Origin: Trachythela sp. YZ-2020
Taxonomy: Eukaryota; Cnidaria; Anthozoa; Malacalcyonacea; Clavulariidae
DNA length: 64,000 nt
Direction: 5' to 3'
NCBI GenBank assembly: GCA_016169945.1
Contig: JADLSH010000184.1
Location: forward strand, 1,860,001-1,924,000
The position numbers and the translations under genes were made by a program. The notes beneath the pieces are model-generated. The model did not search any database and had not been told where the DNA came from. It was given only the letters and a program-made list of their open reading frames with translations. Each line of letters opens with the position of its first letter. The first letter of the stretch is position 1. Positions 58,166-64,000 of the stretch are shown in pieces.

Positions 58166-60958
58166 ATCGTCAGTGGTTGGGTACTACCAGTTAATGGGTT
58201 AAAATTATTTATTGAAAAGCACCTCATTCCTGCACTCTCATAACGTAATATATTAGCACAGTCTACTATGCCTCCATAATTTACAACACAAACACTGTAC
58301 TCAACAGATATTCAAAGAGACATACATCAACGTGCAAACGACGAGCTAGCAGATGCTGGATTAGAAAGTCTATATTTAAGGTTTGGTATAAATATTTTGA
58401 ATCCTCAGAAATTCACTTTTCTCGTTTTGTTCATCGTTTCGTGTTTTGTTTCTTGCAGTTTTTATCTAACAAGCATTTATGACCACTCAATATTCGAGGT
58501 ATGGTTGACTTTTTCATATTTCTTTTTTCTTTTCGTTTTTTAAAAGAACCATATAGTTAAAACCTTTTCACCATTTATATGGACGAGAAACAACAAGTTT
58601 TCGACGTTTTTCTAGGCATTTAGCAAAGTTGTGCAAAAATTAATCCCACAGTTACCGACGCTAGAAAATCTATTGGATATACTAATTTCGGTGAGTATAT
58701 ATATTTGACGATTTGTTTTAACATGCTTCCAAACAACTACAACCGATTTCTTTTTTTCTTTACTAAAGAGATCTGGAATTGAGAAGGCATTTCTTTTCGA
58801 TGTTGTTAGTAAAATCTATATTGCTACAGACAGGTAAACAATGATGTTGATGGACTATTTTTGTTCTTTAGATATATTGTGGTAAAAAAAGTCATTGATT
58901 TTGTCAAAAACATTCGATATTTCGGTAAAATTTTATATTTCGTTTATCTCCAATTTAGCTCTCCCGTTGATATGCAGTCATATGAACTATGTTGTGACAT
59001 GATCGATGTTGTTATAGACATTTCCTGTATTTATGGGTAAGAATTAGGTTGCTTGGCATATTTGAAGTCTTGTTAAATCAAAAATCGTAGTAAGAAGTCC
59101 GTGTACTGTACACACGTAAAAATCTCACAGCTTGTCAACAAGATGTGTTTGCAACAGACTTGTAGCAAGCTTGCTTCAACAAGTTGTAACAATGTTATCA
59201 TTTTATCACTGAGTTGCTACAAGGTTGTCACCCACAACTTGTTAACAAGTTGTTGAATTGCAGGACAATGACAAGTTGTTGGAACAATTTGTCACAAGTC
59301 TGTTGAGTCAACAACCTTGTAGCAAGTTGCCAACAAGCCGTTGACAACTTGTCAACAAGCTGGGAACAAGCAGTGCGAAGAAATCCTGATAACAAGTTGT
59401 TGAAGCAACCTTGGTACAAGTCTGCTGCAAGTTTGTTACAAATTGTGCGTTCTTATACATGTGTAGATGTGTTGGTGACACGGTGGGTTAGCGTATGTGC
59501 CTCTAACCTCTGCGATGCAGTCGAAAATACTGTCGTATTAATGTGAGAAGAGTGTTTCCAGTTTTACTGTACCATTAGCTACATTAGTTCGCCGGTTTCC
59601 TCCTGTTCCTGTAGTAATATTTGCACCAAAATTGCAGGGATGACCCTTATAAGCCATGGCCAAACGAGGATGAGAGTTAAGAGTTGGCAAGCGAGAGTTT
59701 GCATCAGAGTGTTTGCATCAACTCTCATGCCCCGGTCAAACGAGAACAAGAGTTGCATGAGAGTCGCGACAGAAATAATTTAGCGCGCGAAACGGTGCAC
59801 TGAGAATAATTCTAAAATTTTGGTAAACAAAGTGTTTAAAGTTGCTAAAGTTATTATAGAAAGTGCAGAACACTAGTCTGACTATATCGTAGACTTTAAT
59901 TCAGCGTCGGCCACGGACATATAGAACAAATTGAGGGTTGCTTCGCGTGTGCCTAAGAGATTTTAACAAAATCTCGACGTTTCGAGCTAAAGCCCTTCGT
60001 CAGGAGAAGAGAGTTTTGCTCGTTTGACCGGTCATGAGAGTTGCATAAGAATTTTGTTTAAAATTCTTATGCAACTCTCGTGCCAGGTCAAATGAGCAAA
60101 ACTCACATCAACTCTCATCAATATTTGAACCAGCTCAAAGTCGATGAGAGTCGATGAGAGTTGGCGGTCAAACGCGAGCGAGAGTTGCAACTCTCATTAA
60201 CACTCATCAACTCTCATCCACGTTTAAACGGGGCATTACTGCATGTACTTGTTGGGAGAACAGTTTAGAACTAACAGAGCTATCCAGTATAAATAAAGTT
60301 TGTTTAGTTTTGGTTTCCTTCTGCAGCAACACTGGATGCAGTAACCTTTTGCTCTTCTGTGGTCTTCTTTCGCTTGTGTTGTTTTTTCAACAATCATTTC
60401 TATTTTTTTCGTTCTCGAAGACTAAAGGATGACGGGGAAGGAAGCGCTTACGATCAAGAAACGTTATCAACGATAAAAATGAATAACACAACAGTCCTTT
60501 ACTTACGAGAAGTTAACAAGTATGTGCAGTCAGTATTGAAATAAAACAAACCACTAAGAATTTAAGTTGGTTAAAACGTTGATTTTCCTCTTTTTAGATT
60601 TTTGGCTTTGGTGTGTATTTTACGGGAAGAAAATTTCGATAAACGAGGTTTAATAGATTATAATTTCCTTTGCTTCAGACACGCCATACAAGAGGTATAG
60701 TAATAATATTTCTATATAGAATTCATGTTATTAATATCAGTGTACATTCAGCCTATAACAATACTGCCATCCAGTCATCATCTAGTGATCGGAATATTCC
60801 ATTGTCTTTTCATGCCTTGTTTTGTCTGTTCTTGTTTTCTATTTTAGGTATTTGATGTGCGGAACAATGGCGACGGTGGTGCCGAGTCCTCCAGCGCGCG
60901 GGTTAACGGCACGGCCAGTGCTCACAACAAAAGTCGAGACGATTCGGTAGTGGTGTGA
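52382..60958 (+). CDS. RRAGC: RagC-type GTPase (RRAGC/D); sixteen exons
   Basis: 382 aa from exons 52382-52390, 52562-52626, 54317-54397, 54470-54564, 56380-56411, 56496-56597, 57252-57308, 57421-57490, 58308-58380, 58459-58498, 58616-58690, 58769-58833, 58959-59036, 60421-60519, 60598-60694 and 60848-60958. Every join keeps phase. The P-loop GLRRSGKS is at 49-56, switch II is [12 protein letters not shown], and the G4-like motif is HKVD. The C-terminal roadblock half includes [39 protein letters not shown] and [19 protein letters not shown]. The N-terminal [14 protein letters not shown] and GEGSAYDQE favour RagC over RagD, though one gene probably represents both in this lineage. It pairs with RagA/B on the lysosome to recruit mTORC1 when amino acids are present. 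An in-frame TAA lies at 52334 upstream of the ATG. The second half of the gene is made of short exons; introns carry several MITEs. Confidence 0.95.
52947..53211 (+). mobile_element. Two adjacent TTAACCCATTA-type MITEs
   Basis: Units at 52947-53059 and about 53087-53211 run from CCATTAGCTT to TGCCAGTTAATGGGTT, the same unit as the array at 57540. In the RagC intron 52627-54316; the rest of that intron shows no clear feature. Confidence 0.75.
54912..55567. mobile_element. hAT-type element with 8-bp target duplication and TTTAGTTCTAG words
   Basis: TAGTGTTGTTTTAGT and ACTAAAACAACACTA are perfect 15-bp ends; TGTTCCAG flanks both sides (54904-54911, 55568-55575). Subterminal TTTTAGTTTAGTTCTAG words fill both sides. 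656 bp, no transposase frame. In a RagC intron. Confidence 0.9.
55920..56018. repeat. Fragment of the GACGTTTCGAGCGAAGG family
   Basis: CCTGAAAAATACAACAAGAA, then CGAAGGCCCTTC and GGACGAAGGGCCTTCGCTC, as in 4695-4853. Confidence 0.55.
56020..56210 (+). repeat. Second copy of the 34030 dispersed repeat
   Basis: Matches 34030-34255 through most of its length, with a gap where the GGAGGAAAACC part should be. It sits in the RagC intron 54565-56379. Confidence 0.55.
56707..56898. mobile_element. hAT-type MITE with exact 8-bp target duplication
   Basis: CAGTGGCGGACATTTCGG and GAATTTCCGCCACTG end the element; AAACTGGT flanks both sides (56699-56706, 56899-56906). Runs of G and C lie inside. In a RagC intron. 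Confidence 0.9.
57540..58203 (+). repeat. Tandem array of five TTAACCCATTA-type MITE units
   Basis: Units of about 137 bp begin with TTAACCCATTAGCTTGCAAT at about 57538, 57676, 57815, 57952 and 58090. Each has GCGCCCTACTTTAGTATTTT, GTCTAACGCCAGACGATTTT and an end TGCCAGTTAATGGGTTAA. Each unit has its own inverted ends, and units are joined by AACAAAACTATCTGCCAGTG. Confidence 0.93.
59110..59467. mobile_element. CAACAAGTTG-type MITE with TA flanks
   Basis: TACACACGTAAAAATCTCAC at the left and TTCTTATACATGTGTA at the right. The body is made of AACAAGTTG / CAACTTGTT words. In the RagC intron 59037-60420. Confidence 0.78.
59653..60235. mobile_element. GAGAGTTG-type MITE, longest copy
   Basis: GCCATGGCCAAACGAGGATG at the left faces CATCCACGTTTAAACGGGGC at the right. 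GAGAGTTG and CAACTCTC words fill the body, which also carries a GACGTTTCGAGCTAAAGCCC fragment (59968-60003). In the same RagC intron. Confidence 0.72.
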
Positions 60959-62141
60959 GCCGCGTTTTGATACTAATCCCTGGGTAAACTGAGAAACATT
61001 ATTGCGGAAACAGGCGAGCGTTTCTTGGTTTGGAGAATTTCCTAGTTTCCACCTTTGGGAAACATAGCTAGGAAACAATGTTTGCGCGGCAATGTTTTGA
61101 GTTTTTCTATAGGGCTTCAATTGAAACAGCTCATCTTTACTTGCTGGCTATGTTTCTTCAAAGTGCTGCAAGAAACAGCAGGAGTCTGCTATTGGTTTCT
61201 ATGGCACACACACACACACAGTTGGGATTCAATCAATGAACAATCTAATGAACAATAGTATATTAATGAACACACCGATCTACATAAAGTATGTAAATTA
61301 TCATGATCGCACTGCAATCACAATTGGTCTTGCGCAGCGGCTAAAGTCTGATTTAAAGTATACTTTGATCTTTGACATTGTAAACTTCTTTCAAAGACAT
61401 AATTATAATTCAAAAGTCTAATTGAATGTTTGACGACACCACTGTGACGCAAAAAATTTTGTCACTTAATTTCTAGCCTTTTTAAACGTTTATATTAAAA
61501 TTGTGTCTTTGAAATAGGACTGACGCACACTTTGATCAAAGAATTAGCGTTAATATGTTTTGGTTACATCCTCATGCCGCGCACAATAGGGAATAGGGTT
61601 TAATATCAAGAAGAAATATATCCGTGTGGGAAACATGACGATTTAACCGGCTTTTTGATATACTAATTGTTAGTGTACTATTAACTTGCCTGTAATACTC
61701 CTACAGAGCGAATTTTTTTAAGAAAATACAAATTTTGAAAAAGTGTTTATGACAATAGATTTACCGGATGATATATTTACACGATACAAACTACTTGTTA
61801 ATCTAACTCAGTTTGCTCGGAGATATTAGCTCGACAAAGCTACTCTGTAAATTCGAGTTAAAATAAAGTATTTGTATTGCATTTGTATTGTAGTAAACTC
61901 AATGTGTTAAAAAATACTGATCTGGGGCCGGTTGTACGAAGAAGGCCGTTTAGCTTAAACGGTGGATAAGCTGAAATTAAAAAACACTTCCACACATTTG
62001 GTGAATGACTGAACATAAATCTTATGCCCTTAATATGTAGTTGCCAATATAATTGTTCTATTCAAGTTGAAATATTTTAGCTTGGTTGTTCGATGAATGT
62101 ATAGACTTGATCTATATTTTCGAGTTATCCACCGTTTAAGC

Positions 62142-62421
62142 CAGGGGTCTTCAAACCATGGGTCGCGACCCAAAATTGGGTCGCTAGCACACCCTCGAAG
62201 GTCGCAAGGCTTGTCTTGGGTCGCATGGGTCGCAATGCCTGTCTATAGGGTCGCGAACTTACACTAGTAAACTTTACAAGACGAGAGATCGATCAAGTGA
62301 TAAGATGCACATATTCAGCACTCGACTATATTCTTGATTCAAATTTTGGCAGTGTTCAGGGTCGCGGGACACCTATGAAGCTTGGGTTTGGGTCGCCGAA
62401 AAAAAGGGGTGAAGACCCCTG
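62142..62421. mobile_element. hAT-type MITE, CAGGGGTCTTCA ends, 8-bp duplication
   Basis: CAGGGGTCTTCA and TGAAGACCCCTG are perfect ends; GTTTAAGC flanks both sides (62134-62141, 62422-62429). GGGTCGC words are repeated inside. Confidence 0.92.
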
Positions 62422-62449
62422 GTTTAAGCTAAACGGGCTTCGTACAACC

Positions 62450-62692
62450 ATAGAATAGGAAATGACTAGAAGGGCCACTTGAGGCCGAACCTTTGAAGTT
62501 TTTGAAGCAGCGCATGTCGCATTACGTATTTACGCATGTTCATTACCATTATTCTAGCCAGTCAATTGCATTTTCTGGCCAATAAACACGCTGAACTGGC
62601 TGGTCCGCCATTATTCTGGCCAGATAACTGCATAAAAATAGGGGGTCACGTTGCACTGCTGAGTGGCCTTTCTGGTCATTTCCTATTCTGTG
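62450..62692. mobile_element. MITE, AGAATAGGAAATGAC ends, 8-bp duplication
   Basis: ATAGAATAGGAAATGACTAG and its complement near TGGTCATTTCCTATTCTGTG end the element; GTACAACC flanks both sides (62442-62449, 62693-62700). Confidence 0.82.
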
Positions 62693-62980
62693 GTACAACC
62701 GGCCCCTGGCTTTATACTTCACCTGGATAGTCCACAATGCATTGCGATTTCAAGATGGCGCCGTTATTGTCGGAAAGGTCAATAATTGATATCTTACTCC
62801 AGTTTTTTGCATAGAGCTCAATGGTGTTAATTGCCAACCTGCGATTTTTAGGGTCCACAGCAAATATGACGTAACAAAATAGGCTCGCAGGCGAGAACCG
62901 ACGAAGCAGTACAAATGAACAGCGGAATACCTTCGCTGGAAAATTCATGTAATACAAACCCATTTGTACGTTCTTCATTG

Positions 62981-63796
62981 ATGATCTTTCCACGTTGTGG
63001 TGTTGTGCTCAAATCTGCATTAGTTAGCCGGAGTTTCTATCGATTTTCAACAGTTAATTTCAAGAGTAGACATTTATTTAGAAATATGTATACTTATACT
63101 GAACGTGGCGGCCAGGATACGAAAGAATATCGTGGATTTTTTTGTAAGTTTCTGTTTGAAATATGCGTGAAATATGATCGATATATTTTAATTGTATATA
63201 ATTGATTGTCAAGTGTACTTTAATAGTGTACTTTTAATTCTTTACATATATTTATATTTAAGTAGAGTTGGATTGTAGATATTTTGAAAAGCATGAGAAA
63301 TATGCATCATCCGGTCATCCCTTCTGAGTTCAGAGAAATTGAGAATTATTGAAACACGTAAAAATCTCACATGTTGTCAACAAGATGTGTTCGCAACAGA
63401 CTTGTAGCAAGCTTGTCACCAAGTTGTAACAATATTGTCATTCACAACGTGTTAACAAGTTGTTGGAACAACTTGTAACAAGTCTGTTGAGTCAACAACC
63501 TTGTAGCAAGTTGTCAACTAGCTATTGACAACTTGTCAACCAACTGTGTACAAGCAGTGTGAACACATCCTGGTAACAAGTTGTTGGAAATCGTAATGTG
63601 TCCATTTCAGAAAACATCCACACCACCCCCACAGGCGAAATGGAAACTAACCCCTCCTCCCTCCAGACAGCACAAATATTCTCCTTTAGGGAGGTATATG
63701 GGTCTTTTCTGGAATGATCCAATTTCTGTTTCTATAGCTGGTTCAAATGGTTACATTTCTCCAATGCATGATATTCCACTCTATGCAGATTGTGAG
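62981..63796 (+). CDS. PPA: Inorganic pyrophosphatase, N-terminal part; first two exons, runs off the window
   Basis: Partial gene: exon 1 62981-63143 (or from an in-frame ATG at 62915) and exon 2 63738-63796, then donor GTAAGC; the remaining exons are beyond the window. Phase 1 join TT|CT gives Ser. The joined residues YTERGGQDTKEYRGFF and SGSNGYISPMHDIPLYADCE match the start of the family I soluble pyrophosphatase core (EYRxF, then YISPxHDIPxYAD). This enzyme hydrolyses PPi to phosphate with Mg2+. The exon 1 leader is rich in Arg, Ser and hydrophobics without acids (FPRCGVVLKSALVSRSFYRF), like a mitochondrial presequence. A second ATG before YTYTERGG could give a cytosolic form. The catalytic Asp cluster is not in the window. 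Confidence 0.85.
63354..63600. mobile_element. CAACAAGTTG-type MITE, right end lost
   Basis: ACACGTAAAAATCTCACATG at the left, then AACAAGTTG words to about 63595. The right terminus is absent. Fills part of the first pyrophosphatase intron. Confidence 0.7.
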
Positions 63797-64000
63797 GTAA
63801 GCCAACATATTATATTTTTCCTCTAAGTAAAGTTTCATTTGTCTTGAGCCAGATGCACATGCTAGGATTTTAGTTGGCCGATTTAAGGTTTAGGTGCATG
63901 ATATTTAACAAAGTCAGTGTAGAGGAGTGAGAATAATAAGCCAGCAAATCGTACCACCAACTGTTTCTCGTTTCAGCATGTATCTAAACCATAAAGTAGC

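Larger units (their letters stand above)
61922..62708. mobile_element. Palindromic element holding two nested MITEs
   Basis: The outer ends are CTGGGGCCGGTTGTAC and GTACAACCGGCCCCTGG. The inner arms GTTTAGCTTAAACGGTGGAT and ATCCACCGTTTAAG, then TTTAAGCTAAACGG, are split by the insertion at 62142-62421. A second insertion splits the right end at 62450-62692. Confidence 0.82.

Noticed and set aside
57540..58203. CRISPR-like array
   Set aside because: Units are contiguous copies of a MITE without short repeats and unique spacers, in a eukaryotic intron.
62712..62993. Minus-strand frame of 93 codons opposite the pyrophosphatase start
   Set aside because: Antisense of the leader exon and its upstream region, with no motif.

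Overview
The window is a piece of an animal nuclear genome, most probably from a cnidarian and perhaps an anthozoan. It is AT-rich, its genes are split by introns with GT-AG borders, gene density is moderate, and there is a very heavy load of short non-autonomous DNA transposons and tRNA-derived SINEs. The gene set (BMP ligands, RagC, MED30, NSMCE2, FAM8A1, inorganic pyrophosphatase) is metazoan. The cnidarian call is an inference from overall character, not from a diagnostic marker.

Left half (1-38,000): only two recognisable genes, both BMP/TGF-beta ligands, each with two coding exons. They lie tail to tail. A divergent BMP-like ligand runs on + (exons 6493-6865 and 16033-16850). A BMP5-8-like ligand runs on - (exons 30255-29928 and 21890-21043). 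Both have one long intron (9.2 and 8.0 kb) in the same phase at the same place in the prodomain, so they look like an old inverted duplicate pair. The introns and the 4.2 kb between the two 3' ends are packed with inverted-repeat elements, including a foldback with arms of about 165-175 bp. The region from 30.3 to 38.7 kb holds SINEs, LINE tails and a minisatellite, and no gene I can support.

Right half (38,700-64,000): a compact row of conserved housekeeping genes. FAM8A1 (+), NSMCE2 (-), MED30 (+), a coiled-coil protein with a GRIP-like C-terminus (-), RagC (+), and the first two exons of an inorganic pyrophosphatase (+) that runs off the window. NSMCE2/MED30 and golgin-like/RagC are head-to-head pairs; FAM8A1/NSMCE2 and MED30/golgin-like are tail-to-tail. 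All exon joins were checked by reading phase across GT-AG borders and are consistent. The products act in separate processes (ER-associated degradation, SUMO ligation in SMC5/6, transcription by Mediator, Golgi tethering, mTORC1 amino-acid sensing, pyrophosphate hydrolysis), so no shared pathway is implied.

Repeats: several MITEs keep exact 8-bp target duplications (hAT type), one is bounded by TTAA (piggyBac type), and several families have bodies built from one short near-palindromic word repeated in both directions. A MITE with TTAACCCATTA ends has become a five-copy tandem array inside a RagC intron.
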